From Hahnella aquatica (GTDB lineage Bacteria; Pseudomonadota; Gammaproteobacteria; Burkholderiales; Burkholderiaceae_A), in the NCBI GenBank assembly GCA_965194505.1, contig OZ239144.1:1488001-1552000 (forward strand): 64,000 bases of DNA, given 5' to 3'. The position numbers were made by a program, and so were the translations under genes. This document shows, in pieces, positions 18,001-26,752 of the stretch. Within the stretch, counting starts at the first letter, position 1, and each line of letters opens with the position of its first letter. The notes beneath the pieces are model-generated. The model ran no database searches and was not told the origin of the DNA. It worked only from the letters and a program-made list of their open reading frames with translations.

Positions 18001-18723
18001 ATGACCGCCTTTGACTTCGAGTCGCCGCGCGCCGCCTTCCGACGGGGCATGCGAGACGCATTGGGGGCACCGGCGGCGGTGCTCTTTGCCGGCATGCTCG
18101 GCTTTGGCGCCCTGGGCCACAGCATGGGCCTGTCCTTCTGGACCACCACGGGGTCCAGCCTGCTCATGTACGCCCTGCCCGGCCAGGTGGTCTTTGTGGA
18201 GATGATGGCCACTGGCGCCTCGGCCTTTGTGGTGGCGCTCGCAGCCATGCTCACCGCGGCCCGCTTCTTTCCCATGACCCTCACAGTCATGCCGCAGATT
18301 CCTGCGGAGCAGCGCAATGGCTGGCTCTACGCCTGGGTGCACACCCTCTCCATGACAAGTTGGGCCATTGCCATGCGCGACTTCCCCCAGATGGATCCGG
18401 GCCACCGCCGCGCCTACTTCTGCGGGCTCGGCCTGGTCTGTTGGGGCGTGTCTGCGCCCGGCACGGCGCTCGGCTACCTGCTGGCCGGCCAGGTGCCACT
18501 GCCCCTCACACTGGCCCTGGTCTTTCTCAACCCCCTCTTCTTTCTGCTCACCTTTGCAGAGGTCAAGCCCCTGGCCAACCGCCTGGCCATTGTCTTGGGT
18601 GGCGTGCTGGGCCCACTGACCTACCTGGTCTCGCCCGACCACAGCCTGCTCATCACCGGCCTCATCGGCGGCAGCCTGGCCTATGCCATGGTGCGCTGGC
18701 AAGAAGCCCGCAGGCCCGCATGA
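18001..18723 (+). CDS. azlC: AzlC family branched-chain amino acid exporter subunit
   Basis: Large subunit of an AzlCD-type (YgaZ-like) exporter, 240 residues with about six hydrophobic segments. Family features include the N-terminal SPRAAFRRGMRDALGAP stretch and GFGALGHSMGLSFW, followed by PGQVVFVEMM. ATG 18001 is chosen; upstream in-frame codons lie in the divergent YqaA gene. It overlaps azlD by 4 bp (ATGA), so the two subunits are translationally coupled. Confidence 0.88.
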   Translation: MTAFDFESPRAAFRRGMRDALGAPAAVLFAGMLGFGALGHSMGLSFWTTTGSSLLMYALPGQVVFVEMMATGASAFVVALAAMLTAARFFPMTLTVMPQIPAEQRNGWLYAWVHTLSMTSWAIAMRDFPQMDPGHRRAYFCGLGLVCWGVSAPGTALGYLLAGQVPLPLTLALVFLNPLFFLLTFAEVKPLANRLAIVLGGVLGPLTYLVSPDHSLLITGLIGGSLAYAMVRWQEARRPA

Positions 18724-19043
18724 CCGAACTGCTCGCGCTCACCGGGGCCGTGCTCGGCACCTACCTTTGGCGAGCCCTTGGCGTCTCGTTCTCCGGGCGC
18801 ATCAACACCACAAGCGAAGTCTTTCGCTGGGTGGCCTGCATCACCTACGCCATGGTGGCGGGCCTCACCCTGCGCATTCTGCTGCTGCCCGTCGGGCCGC
18901 TCGCGCAGCTCTCCATGGAGGCGCGGCTCTTGGCAGCTGGCCTGGCTTTTGCGGTCATGGTCTGGCCCAACACACGCTGGGGTGGGCTTGTGCCCGGCCT
19001 GCTCACGGGCAGCCTGGTGATCCTCGTGGCCAGTCTGGTCTAA
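18720..19043 (+). CDS. azlD: AzlD family small exporter subunit
   Basis: Small hydrophobic partner of AzlC, 107 residues with three to four transmembrane stretches. The conserved GTYLWRALGVSFSGR lies near the N-terminus and a charged NTRWGG loop near the C-terminus. The ATG overlaps the azlC stop. It probably completes an exporter for branched-chain amino acids or a related compound. Confidence 0.86.
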   Translation: MTELLALTGAVLGTYLWRALGVSFSGRINTTSEVFRWVACITYAMVAGLTLRILLLPVGPLAQLSMEARLLAAGLAFAVMVWPNTRWGGLVPGLLTGSLVILVASLV

Positions 19044-19052
19044 AGTCTCGAG

Positions 19053-20018
19053 ATGACCGCCGCCCTCGCCCCCTTTGCCGCTGCCCTGCTGCTGGCCTAT
19101 TTGTTGGAGCCCATCGCACGGGGCCTGACCAAACGGGGCATGCCCCGTGCGCTCTCGAGCATTGTGGCCATTCTGGTGGGCCTGGTGATGGTGGTGGCCC
19201 TGGTCTCGATCGGTGTGCCCGTGGTGAGCCATGAGATCGGCAAACTGCAGGCCCGGCTGCCCGACCTCATTGCCACGCTCTATGCGCAGGTGCACCCGTG
19301 GTTGGCCCAGACCGGCCTGCCCATCGAAGACACCGAGGCCCTGCGGGCCAAACTCATGGCCTGGCTGGGCGACAACAAGGAGCAGGTCTCCACCACCCTC
19401 TTCTCCACCCTGCAGACGGGGCTCGGCGCACTGGTGGCCATTCTCGGCTGGCTCATCCTGGTGCCGGTGGTGCTTTTTTTCCTGCTCAAGGACTGGGCAC
19501 TCATTCTGGGCAAGAGCCTTTGGGCCATTCCGCAGGCCCACCGTCCGCTGGCCCGTGCGCTCGGACAAGACATTCATGACACCCTGCAGGGCTATCTGCA
19601 GGGCCAGGTGCGCGTCATGGCGGCCATGGGCATCTACTACGCCGCAGCCCTCTTCCTGGCAGGCTTCTCGGGATGGCTCTCAATTGGCCTGCTCTCGGGC
19701 CTCTTCGTCTTCGTGCCCTACGTGGGCTTTGCGGTGTCGGTGCTCTTGGCCTTGGTCTCGGGTCTGCTTGAATTGGGCTGGGCCCACACCCTCATTGCGG
19801 TGGCCATCGTTTATGGCGGCGGCCAGTTCCTCGAGAGCTTCGTGCTCACGCCCAAGCTCGTGGGCGACCGCATCGGCCTGCACCCGCTGGGGGTGATCCT
19901 GGCCTTGGTGGTGTTTGGCAGCCTCTTTGGGTTTCTTGGCGTGCTGCTGGCCCTGCCATTGGCGGCCATTCTGGTGGCCGTGGTTCGGCAGTTCAGTCGT
20001 CGAGCGGGTCGCTCTTGA
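19053..20018 (+). CDS. AI-2E family (PerM/YdiK-type) membrane transporter
   Basis: Multi-pass membrane protein of PF01594, 321 residues. The pattern is typical: an N-terminal hydrophobic pair (ALAPFAAALLLAYLLEPI), a soluble central region (about 70-140), then five to six helices ending LGVLLALPLAAILVAVVRQF. The motif ALAYLLxPI is visible. Family members are called AI-2 exporters or permeases, but transported substrates vary. It starts 9 bp after azlD and its last 26 bp overlap the convergent mscS gene. Confidence 0.85.
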   Translation: MTAALAPFAAALLLAYLLEPIARGLTKRGMPRALSSIVAILVGLVMVVALVSIGVPVVSHEIGKLQARLPDLIATLYAQVHPWLAQTGLPIEDTEALRAKLMAWLGDNKEQVSTTLFSTLQTGLGALVAILGWLILVPVVLFFLLKDWALILGKSLWAIPQAHRPLARALGQDIHDTLQGYLQGQVRVMAAMGIYYAAALFLAGFSGWLSIGLLSGLFVFVPYVGFAVSVLLALVSGLLELGWAHTLIAVAIVYGGGQFLESFVLTPKLVGDRIGLHPLGVILALVVFGSLFGFLGVLLALPLAAILVAVVRQFSRRAGRS

Positions 20019-20904
20019 GCGGAGCCCGGGTGCTTGCAGGCAACTGCACCACCGTTCGATGCGGGTAGGGAATGTCGATGCCATGGGCATCAAAGGCCAT
20101 CTTCAGTCTCCGCAGGTATTCCCGTCGAACGTTGGCCTGTTCCAGGGCCACCACCTTGAGCCTTGCCCGAATCATCACCGAGGATTCGGCCCACTGGTCC
20201 ACCCCGGCGATCTCCAGGGCATCGAGGATTCGGCCTGAGTAGGCTGAATCAGCGCGAAGATCTTCCGCCGTGCGCTTCATGACCTGGAAGACGGCCTCCA
20301 ACTCTGCTTCATAGCCCACTCCTACATCCACCACCGCGAAGGCGAAGTCGCGGCTCATGTTGCTCACCGAACTGATGATGCCGTTGGGGACAAAGTGCAC
20401 CGCACCGCTGTAGTCGCGTAGCCGAACGTAGCGCAGGGTGAGTTCCTCCACTGCCCCCGTCTTGTCGGCAATCTCCACAATGTCGCCCACACGAATCTGG
20501 TTTTCCACCAGCATCACAAAGCCCGTGAAGTAATCCTTCACCAGGCTCTGGGCGCCAAAACCGATGGCCAGGCCGGCCACGCCCGCCGTGGCCAGAATGG
20601 GTGCAATCGAGATGCCCAATTCCGAGAGCACCAGCATGATGGTGACCACCCAAATGACCACCGAGGCCACATAGCCAAACACCCGCTCCAGCGTGGCGAT
20701 GCGGCGCTGCTCCTCGGCCGAGGAGGTCTTGTCTTTGAGCCGCTGATGAAAGGCGCGCACCAGGCGGTGTGTGACGCGCAGGCTGACCCAGGCCAGCAAC
20801 AAAATCAGGATGAGATTGGTCAGAGACAAGGCTGCTTCCAACCAGGCGGGCCACTGGTTGTAGCCCCATTCACGCAGAAGGGATTCAAGAGTGCTCTTTA
20901 ACAT
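19993..20904 (-). CDS. mscS: Small-conductance mechanosensitive channel (MscS family)
   Basis: Osmotic release valve, 303 residues. Two or three N-terminal hydrophobic helices precede the pore-lining helix GVAGLAIGFGAQSLVKDYFTGF (Ala/Gly-packed). The beta domain follows with the signature VGDIVEIADKTGAVEEL and PNGIISSVSN, then the alpha/beta C-terminal domain. It is a minimal MscS without the large periplasmic extension of MscK. It is convergent with and overlaps the upstream transporter. Confidence 0.92.
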   Translation of the reverse strand: MLKSTLESLLREWGYNQWPAWLEAALSLTNLILILLLAWVSLRVTHRLVRAFHQRLKDKTSSAEEQRRIATLERVFGYVASVVIWVVTIMLVLSELGISIAPILATAGVAGLAIGFGAQSLVKDYFTGFVMLVENQIRVGDIVEIADKTGAVEELTLRYVRLRDYSGAVHFVPNGIISSVSNMSRDFAFAVVDVGVGYEAELEAVFQVMKRTAEDLRADSAYSGRILDALEIAGVDQWAESSVMIRARLKVVALEQANVRREYLRRLKMAFDAHGIDIPYPHRTVVQLPASTRAPLKSDPLDD

Positions 20905-20946
20905 GCCTGCCTTTCGTTCTCATTCATACTCTATTGGACCATCTCC

Positions 20947-21561
20947 ATGACCATGCCCCATTCATTTCTTCGCGTCTGTGTGTTCTGTGGCTCTCGTGCC
21001 GGCATCGATGCACACTGGGCCGAGTCAGCTTCGCAGATTGGCCAGGCCATTGGGCAGCTCGGCTGGTCTCTGGTCTTTGGTGCGGGTCGCACCGGCCTGA
21101 TGGGCGCGGTGGCAAGCGCCGCATTAAAGAGCGGCGCATCTGTCACGGGTGTCATTCCTCGATACCTCACGCAGACCGAGCCCCCGCTGGAGGGCCTCAC
21201 CGAGCTCCTCATTGTAGAGACCATGATCGAGCGCAAGATTGAGATGGTGGCGCGCTCGGATGTCTTTCTGGTCTTGCCTGGCGGCATCGGCACCTTTGAA
21301 GAACTCTTCGAGGTCTGGACGGCCACCCAGACCAATGCCCACCAGAAGCCCATCGTCATCGCCAACCTGGCGGGCTACTTCAACGACCTCATGGACTTTG
21401 TCGAGAGCGCCCGCGAGAAAGGTTTTATCTACCCGGGTCACCTGGAGCGGGTGGTGGTGGCCGATGATGTTCCTGCGGTGATGCAGGCGCTGACGGCGTG
21501 CTCAACACCAGGGCACTTGCCGCAATCACCAGCAGCAGGCCCAACCCCATCCCAAGGGTGA
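20947..21561 (+). CDS. LOG family phosphoribohydrolase (TIGR00730 type)
   Basis: Nucleoside 5'-monophosphate phosphoribohydrolase of the LOG family, 204 residues. In plants and some bacteria these release cytokinin bases; in most bacteria the role is nucleotide salvage. N-terminal VCVFCGSRAG, FGAGRTGLMGAVASAAL and the catalytic signature PGGIGTFEELFE are intact. The last roughly 20 residues (after ALTACS) do not look like the family and run over a degraded transporter fragment on the other strand. The normal stop may have been lost by a rearrangement. Confidence 0.9.
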   Translation: MTMPHSFLRVCVFCGSRAGIDAHWAESASQIGQAIGQLGWSLVFGAGRTGLMGAVASAALKSGASVTGVIPRYLTQTEPPLEGLTELLIVETMIERKIEMVARSDVFLVLPGGIGTFEELFEVWTATQTNAHQKPIVIANLAGYFNDLMDFVESAREKGFIYPGHLERVVVADDVPAVMQALTACSTPGHLPQSPAAGPTPSQG

Positions 21562-21589
21562 GTGGCTCACCCAAGAACACAAACAAGGT
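21488..21589 (-). pseudogene. C-terminal fragment of an EamA-type transporter
   Basis: Reading the minus strand from 21589 gives about 34 codons, TLFVFLGEPLTLGMGLGLL followed by LVIAASALVL. This closely follows the last helix pair of EamA repeats (compare FDEPFTLTTLAGTLATMAGV in the intact gene at 16509-17384). A stop codon sits directly before it and no start or upstream helices remain. It overlaps the unconserved tail of the LOG gene. I read it as a relic of a deleted transporter gene. Confidence 0.5.
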
Positions 21590-21615
21590 TCATGCCCAGT
21601 GGACGGCCTAGGGCC

Positions 21616-22926
21616 TTAAGGATTGGGTGTGGTGGAAGGGGGGGCGCTGGGGGCCGCAGCAGGCGGCCGGGGTGCCAAAGGCACGCTGGGGGTGCTGCCT
21701 TGGCTGCGCGCATCAATCAGTTGGCTGCGGCCAAACCGACCGAGATCGCGCTCGGCATCGTTGCGGCCCAGGCGCACAGGACGGCCCGAGATCTTGACCT
21801 CGGCCTGCTCGGGTCGGGCCAGGACAATGTAGATCGGCATCTGCTCAAAGACCACTCGGTCTCCCGGGGCCACCGCGAACTCTCGAACCGATTCATCGGC
21901 CTGACGCACCCAAATCCAACTGCGCCCCGTGGGCACGATCTCCATGGCCGGCACGCCCGATGCAACGTTGGTCGCAGCAGTCGCGGCGGGAGCGGCGGAT
22001 GAAGGCGCCGGGGGGGCGGGAGTTGGGGGCACAGCAGTTGCAGCCGGGGTTTGCGTGGGGGTGACCGCCGGTTTTGCTGCGGCGGCGGGCCCATTCGGTG
22101 TTGCGGTAGATGCGGGTGTTGCGGTAGATGCGGGTGTTGCGGGTGCTGCAGCCGCGGCAGGGGGGGAAGCAGGGGTTGCCGTGGATTGCGCGGTGGGCGA
22201 AGCTGCCGGCGCCGCACCGTCGGCCTTGGCCTCGGCCGGCGCCGGCGACCCGTGCTCGCTGCCTGCGGTGGATGCGGCGGGCTTGGACCCAGAGGACACG
22301 ACCTTGCGATCGTCTCCCTGATCGGTGAAGAGCCATGCCGCCAACAAGGCCACACTGAGGAGCGCGACCAGGCCAACCCAGCCAAAGCCCGGGTTGCGCT
22401 TTCCCGGCGCAAGCCGAGACGATGGCGCGGAGGCAAGAATTCGACCAGGATCACGCTCCTGCGTTGCCAAGGCAGCCACCCTTGCAGGTGGGCTGTCCTC
22501 TGAAACACTCGCCCTCGACGCCTGGTCTGGCGCCACAGAGGTGTTCGCACTCGAAGGCGCCGGCTCGGCAGGGCTCACCGACCCCGCAGCATCGGCTCCG
22601 CGGCCCTCGGCATCAGCCCCACCAGCGACCAGGTCTTCATCTTCCATGATCGGGTCTGCTGGCGTGAAGGCCGCCACCATCTCGTCGATGGTCTCGCTTG
22701 CAAAGGCAAGGGCCTCTGCATAACGGCGAAACAACCGCTCGTAATAAAAGGGTGCATAAAAGGCATCGAGGTTCGCGCGTTCCACCGCATCCAACTGGGC
22801 CCGCGAGGTGCTCAGGGGCTGGATGAAATCGTGAAGGGTCAGGCCCAATGCAAGCCTGGCATCTTGAAGACGCTGGGCCTGAATTCGCACCAGGCTCTCA
22901 TCGAATTGACGATTGGGAACGCTCAT
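21616..22926 (-). CDS. RodZ-like protein (N-terminal helical domain, TM helix, DUF4115)
   Basis: Single-pass membrane protein of 436 residues. The N-terminal domain (about 1-95) resembles the RodZ cytoplasmic helix-turn-helix fold. One transmembrane helix (WVGLVALLSVALLAAWLF) lies near residue 170. A long Pro/Ala/Thr-rich periplasmic linker with short tandem repeats leads to a C-terminal beta domain (SWIWVRQADESVREFAVAPG to KISGRPVRLG) that matches DUF4115. A second Pro/Ala-rich tail ends the protein. RodZ links MreB filaments to the wall machinery. ATG 22926 is preferred over an upstream codon at 22965, which would overlap the pal terminator. Confidence 0.75.
   Translation of the reverse strand: MSVPNRQFDESLVRIQAQRLQDARLALGLTLHDFIQPLSTSRAQLDAVERANLDAFYAPFYYERLFRRYAEALAFASETIDEMVAAFTPADPIMEDEDLVAGGADAEGRGADAAGSVSPAEPAPSSANTSVAPDQASRASVSEDSPPARVAALATQERDPGRILASAPSSRLAPGKRNPGFGWVGLVALLSVALLAAWLFTDQGDDRKVVSSGSKPAASTAGSEHGSPAPAEAKADGAAPAASPTAQSTATPASPPAAAAAPATPASTATPASTATPNGPAAAAKPAVTPTQTPAATAVPPTPAPPAPSSAAPAATAATNVASGVPAMEIVPTGRSWIWVRQADESVREFAVAPGDRVVFEQMPIYIVLARPEQAEVKISGRPVRLGRNDAERDLGRFGRSQLIDARSQGSTPSVPLAPRPPAAAPSAPPSTTPNP
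22098..22142. repeat. 18-bp tandem repeat, 2.5 copies, inside the RodZ-like gene
   Basis: The unit GTGTTGCGGTAGATGCGG occurs twice exactly (22098-22115 and 22116-22133), followed by a half copy to 22142. In the protein it encodes a repeated six-residue Thr/Pro/Ala unit in the periplasmic linker, so copy-number change would keep the frame. Confidence 0.9.
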
Positions 22927-22945
22927 AGCCGACAGGTTATCGCAC

Positions 22946-22975
22946 CTAAAAGAAAGCCCGCACAAGGCGGGCCTT
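22946..22975 (-). terminator. Rho-independent terminator after pal
   Basis: On the minus strand the sequence forms GCCCGC-CTTGT-GCGGGC followed directly by TTTCTTTTAGG. It lies 24 bp after the pal stop and before the RodZ-like start, separating the two genes. Confidence 0.85.
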
Positions 22976-22998
22976 CAAAGCAGCTCAGATCAGGGTAA

Positions 22999-23481
22999 TT
23001 ACTTAACGATGAGGTCTGCGCGGCGATTCTCTGCAAACGCGGCCTCTGTCTTGGCCTTGTTGCGGGGCTTTTCTTCGCCGTTGCTGATCGCCTCAATGCG
23101 GGCGGGGTTGGCACCAATGGCCTGCAGGCCGATGCTCACCGCCTCTGCACGCTTTTGCCCCAGGGCCAGGTTGTACTCCACCGTGCCACGCTCGTCGGCA
23201 TTGCCTTCAATGACGATGCGGGCCTTGTCATCGAGGGCCAGGTAATTTCCAAAGGCCGAAACCGTGTTGTGGAACTGGGGCTTGATGTTGAACTTGTCGT
23301 AATCGAAGTAGACCGCGGGCTCCACGGCGCCCAGGCGGCCTTTGGCCAGCCAGAGGTCAGTCGTTTTCTGGGGTACGGGCTTGCTTGCAGCAGACGAGAC
23401 AGGTGCAGCATCCTTGGTTTGGGGCTGGCTGGCACAACCGGCCAACAGTGCAATCGCTGCAGCGGCGACAACAACTTTCAT
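22999..23481 (-). CDS. pal: Peptidoglycan-associated lipoprotein
   Basis: Outer-membrane lipoprotein of the Tol-Pal system, 160 residues. The signal peptide ends in the lipobox LLAGC with Cys16 as the acylated residue. After a short linker the OmpA-like peptidoglycan-binding domain has YFDYDKFNIKP and the conserved IEGNADERGTVEYNLALG. ATG 23481 is preceded by a good ribosome site (GAGGAGAA). No tolB or ybgF gene adjoins it here: upstream is the flagellar operon end and downstream is a terminator. Confidence 0.92.
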   Translation of the reverse strand: MKVVVAAAAIALLAGCASQPQTKDAAPVSSAASKPVPQKTTDLWLAKGRLGAVEPAVYFDYDKFNIKPQFHNTVSAFGNYLALDDKARIVIEGNADERGTVEYNLALGQKRAEAVSIGLQAIGANPARIEAISNGEEKPRNKAKTEAAFAENRRADLIVK

Positions 23482-23554
23482 TCTTTTCTCCTCGGTGTTC
23501 GTGGGTGAATGTCTTTCAACTTTCAGGAATATACCCGAGGAGGGCAAAAAATGG

Positions 23555-24007
23555 CTACGTCCGGGACGTGCGCAGATGAAATTGGCTCAGGCCAGCCGCA
23601 TCGAGTCGGCCCTGCTCCCGCTTCTGCGCAGCCTCATCGGCCCGCGCCTTGGCCCGCTCACAGAGCGACTCCATCTTCTTGGCCTCGAGCTGGGCTGCGC
23701 GCAGTTCCTCACGCACCTTGCGCTCCCAGGCCATGGTCTGGTCATGCTCCAAGGCGAGGCGCGCCTCGACCTCCAACAGGTTCTGAATGAAGCGCCGAAT
23801 GGACTGACTCTTCACCATTCCCGGATCCTCATCCACCGACTGCAGTTGATGCCGGTAATCGGCCATGAGGGCTGCGACCTTTTGAGCCTTGTCTTGAAGC
23901 TTGGCATGGGCCTGCTGAACCTCCACGAGCCCGCGCTGCGCGGCCACCACCTTTTGGTCGGCCAGCTTGGCCAAGAGGCCCAGGCTCTCCTCGCGCCGTT
24001 TCGTCAC
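23555..24007 (-). CDS. fliJ: Flagellar export protein FliJ
   Basis: Coiled-coil component of the flagellar type III export apparatus, 150 residues, acting as the central stalk of the FliI ATPase and as chaperone escort. Nearly the whole protein is heptad-rich charged helix, starting at about residue 5 and running to about 135, with the usual length for FliJ. It overlaps the fliI stop by 4 bp (ATGA) and is the last gene of the fliEFGHIJ run. Confidence 0.88.
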   Translation of the reverse strand: MTKRREESLGLLAKLADQKVVAAQRGLVEVQQAHAKLQDKAQKVAALMADYRHQLQSVDEDPGMVKSQSIRRFIQNLLEVEARLALEHDQTMAWERKVREELRAAQLEAKKMESLCERAKARADEAAQKREQGRLDAAGLSQFHLRTSRT

Positions 24008-25410
24008 AGCCGCATGCCCGCAGCCCGTTGGCCAGTGGCCGCCGAGCGCTGCTGCTGGGGCGCCTCGGGCACGGCCCGGGCCGCCAGGTTCAGCAGGGTT
24101 TCACGGGTGACCTCGTAGTTCACGGGTGATTCAATGTCTTGTCGAAGGAATCCCTCGATCTCTGCACGCATTCGAATGGCCACATCCAAATCGGGGTTGG
24201 CCCCGGGCTGATAGGCTCCCACCTGAATGAGGTCTTGGTTCTGTTGGTAGATCGACCAGAGCCGTCGAATCCGATTGGCCGCCTTCTGAACCTCGGGCTC
24301 CACAAGGCCCTGCATAACCCGGGAGATCGAGCCATTCAAATCAATGGCCGGGTAATGGGCTGCATCGGCCAGCTCGCGCGAGAGCATCACCTGGCCATCG
24401 AGCGAGGCCCGCGCAATGTCCACGATGGGGTCGTTGGCATCATCGCCCTCGGCCAAGACCGTGTAGACGGCCGTGATGGCACCGTGGCCATGTCGGCCCA
24501 CGCCTGCGCGCTCGATCAGGTTCGGAATCAGGGTAAAGACCGAGGGCGGGTAACCCTTGGCCGTGGGCGGCTCCCCCACGGCAAGACCAATCTCGCGCTG
24601 GGCATGGGCCACTCGGGTCAGGCTGTCGACCAGCAGCAGCACGTTCTTGCCCTGGTCGCGGAAATATTCTGCAATAAGGTGGGTGTACTGCACGGCCTTG
24701 AGCCGAAGAATGGCGGAGACATTGGCCGGTGCGGCCACCACCACCGAGCGGGCCAGGCCCTCGGGGCCCAGGGATTCCTGAATGAAGGACTGCACCTCAC
24801 GGCCACGCTCACCAATGAGGCCAATCACCACCAGGTCGGCCTTGGTGTAGCGGGTGAGCATGCCCAAAAGGCTGCTCTTGCCCACGCCAGAGCCCGCAAC
24901 GAGTCCAATGCGTTGGCCCTTGCCCATGGTGAGCATGCCGTTGATGGCCTTCACACCCACATCAAGTACTTCTTGAATGGGCCCACGCTCCATGGCATTC
25001 AAGGGCAGGCCATCGAGGCCGAGCACCGTCTTGCAGTCGGGCGCTGGGCGGCCGTCGAGGGGTTCCCCACGGGGGCCCACCACGCGGCCCAGCAATTCGG
25101 GGCCGAGCTGGGCATGGGCCGTGGGTTCTAAGACCCGAACGCGAGATCCGGGGCCAATGCCCTTGGTCTCGCCAAAGGGCATGAGGTAGACCGTTTGTTC
25201 CTGAAAGCCCACCACCTCGGCCTCCACGCGCTGGCCATCGTCGCCCACCACTTCGCAGACGGCCCCCAATGGGGCATGCACGCCGCGGGCTTCCAAAGTG
25301 AGGCCGACCACACGCACCAGGCTGCCCTCTCGCATGGGAGCGGGCGCACGGGTTCGAGCAATGGCCGCATCGGCCACCGCATCAAAGTGCAGGGGGCTGA
25401 GTACTTTCAT
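24004..25410 (-). CDS. fliI: Flagellum-specific ATP synthase FliI
   Basis: ATPase that powers flagellar protein export, 468 residues. Walker A is GLVAGSGVGKSSLL at about residues 165-178. The catalytic Glu region GERGREVQSFI follows, then Walker B (VLLLVDSLTRVAHA) and the C-terminal beta-subunit-type domain. It is an F1-beta-like protein with an N-terminal FliH-interacting helix. It sits between fliH (29-bp overlap) and fliJ (4-bp overlap). Confidence 0.96.
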   Translation of the reverse strand: MKVLSPLHFDAVADAAIARTRAPAPMREGSLVRVVGLTLEARGVHAPLGAVCEVVGDDGQRVEAEVVGFQEQTVYLMPFGETKGIGPGSRVRVLEPTAHAQLGPELLGRVVGPRGEPLDGRPAPDCKTVLGLDGLPLNAMERGPIQEVLDVGVKAINGMLTMGKGQRIGLVAGSGVGKSSLLGMLTRYTKADLVVIGLIGERGREVQSFIQESLGPEGLARSVVVAAPANVSAILRLKAVQYTHLIAEYFRDQGKNVLLLVDSLTRVAHAQREIGLAVGEPPTAKGYPPSVFTLIPNLIERAGVGRHGHGAITAVYTVLAEGDDANDPIVDIARASLDGQVMLSRELADAAHYPAIDLNGSISRVMQGLVEPEVQKAANRIRRLWSIYQQNQDLIQVGAYQPGANPDLDVAIRMRAEIEGFLRQDIESPVNYEVTRETLLNLAARAVPEAPQQQRSAATGQRAAGMRL

Positions 25411-26752
25411 CGTCGACCAATGCCATGGCCTCTTTCACGATGGCCACATTGCGAAGAAAGGAATCTGGCAGGTCATCATCGGGTGTGGCGGCCGCCGACA
25501 TCAGCGCATCCCAGAGGGCCTGACGGCGGTGCTCGATGAGGTCTTCAATCATGGCCCCATTCATCGACACCTTCACGCTGCCTGCAGACAGGCTCGGGTC
25601 CGGGCGAAGGTCCATGTTCTTGGGCGCCATGGCCCCATAGGCCAGGTGCCGCTCATGGTCCGCGGGGTTCATGCGCACCACAATGGGCGCGCTGGTCTCT
25701 TGCTGGAATTCGGAGAGGCATCGCTCGACGAGCCGGGTCACGGCCTGGCCCGACAAACTGAGCTCGCCGCGCACCAGTTGTTCGGCCAGGTGCATCGAGA
25801 GCTTGAGCATTGGCTGGTAAAAGGTTTCGGTGTCGCGCGCCGCCTGGGCCAGTTGGTTGGCCAGCGCCTTCAAGTCATCGGCCGCGAGCAAGACCTCGGC
25901 CTCGAGTTCGTCCTTGGTCTGGCGCTGACCCTCTTCCAGGCCACGCAAATAGGCAGCATCTTCGGCCTCGGGGCTGGCCGCTGCAGCCCCCTCACCCAGC
26001 TCGGCCTTGGCCGCGGCATAGCCGGCCTCGAAGGCCTGTTTCACGAGCTCTTCGGTGGAGGCATCGAGGGTGGTGGTGCCTGCAACATCATCCTGCTCGG
26101 CAGCGCCCGCGGATTCGGAACTGGCCAACGCTTCCACTGAATCTGGATTGTCATCCGTGCCTTCTGAGGCATGTTCTGTTGGCGCATCCGTACCTGCAAC
26201 GTCTGCGAGTGCTGGGTCTGTTGCTGCAACATCGCCGAATGCTGAATCGGCTTGCACTGCACCAACCTCCGCTGCTGCCTGTGCTTCTGCCAGCGCCTCT
26301 GCATCAGCGCCACTGGCCAGTGCATTGTTGTCTGAATGGGCATCCGCGCTGGGTTCTGTGCTGGGCTCTATGCCAGCATCGGCGGCTACTCGCGCGGCCG
26401 CATCGCCTTCTTCAACCGCTGCGCCCGCTGCGGCCAGGCCATCGGACGCCACACCATCCTGGGCCCCGATGCCGTCTTGTTCTTGTGACTGCTGTGAGGC
26501 TTGTTCGTCTTGTGCCGAGGCCTGCCCCTCTGGGCCGTCACGCTCGAGAAGGTCCACATCTGAATCGGCACCGTCATCGCCCTGCGGAATGCCGCGGGCG
26601 AACCGATGTCGTCGGATGGGCTCATCGGCATCAAACTGTGGCGAGAAGGCCGGGCCATGGCGTGTGGGGGAGAACAGCGGGCTGTCCTCCGGTCGCACCA
26701 TCACCTTGACGCGGGCCTGCTCGGCCGGCGTTGCAAAATCAAACAAAATCAT
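25382..26752 (-). CDS. fliH: Flagellar assembly protein FliH with long acidic insertion
   Basis: Regulator of FliI and anchor of the export ATPase, here 456 residues, roughly twice the usual size. The N-terminus (MILFDFATPAEQARVKVMV) is followed from about residue 40 to 230 by low-complexity sequence dominated by Ala, Asp, Glu, Ser and Gln. The recognisable FliH coiled-coil and C-terminal domain (LEEGQRQTKDELEAEVLLAA onward to MNPADHERHL) occupies about 250-440. ATG 26752 overlaps the end of fliG by 14 bp. The insertion is Ala/Asp/Glu-coded and GC-rich, so it is probably disordered. Confidence 0.88.
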   Translation of the reverse strand: MILFDFATPAEQARVKVMVRPEDSPLFSPTRHGPAFSPQFDADEPIRRHRFARGIPQGDDGADSDVDLLERDGPEGQASAQDEQASQQSQEQDGIGAQDGVASDGLAAAGAAVEEGDAAARVAADAGIEPSTEPSADAHSDNNALASGADAEALAEAQAAAEVGAVQADSAFGDVAATDPALADVAGTDAPTEHASEGTDDNPDSVEALASSESAGAAEQDDVAGTTTLDASTEELVKQAFEAGYAAAKAELGEGAAAASPEAEDAAYLRGLEEGQRQTKDELEAEVLLAADDLKALANQLAQAARDTETFYQPMLKLSMHLAEQLVRGELSLSGQAVTRLVERCLSEFQQETSAPIVVRMNPADHERHLAYGAMAPKNMDLRPDPSLSAGSVKVSMNGAMIEDLIEHRRQALWDALMSAAATPDDDLPDSFLRNVAIVKEAMALVDDESTQPPAL

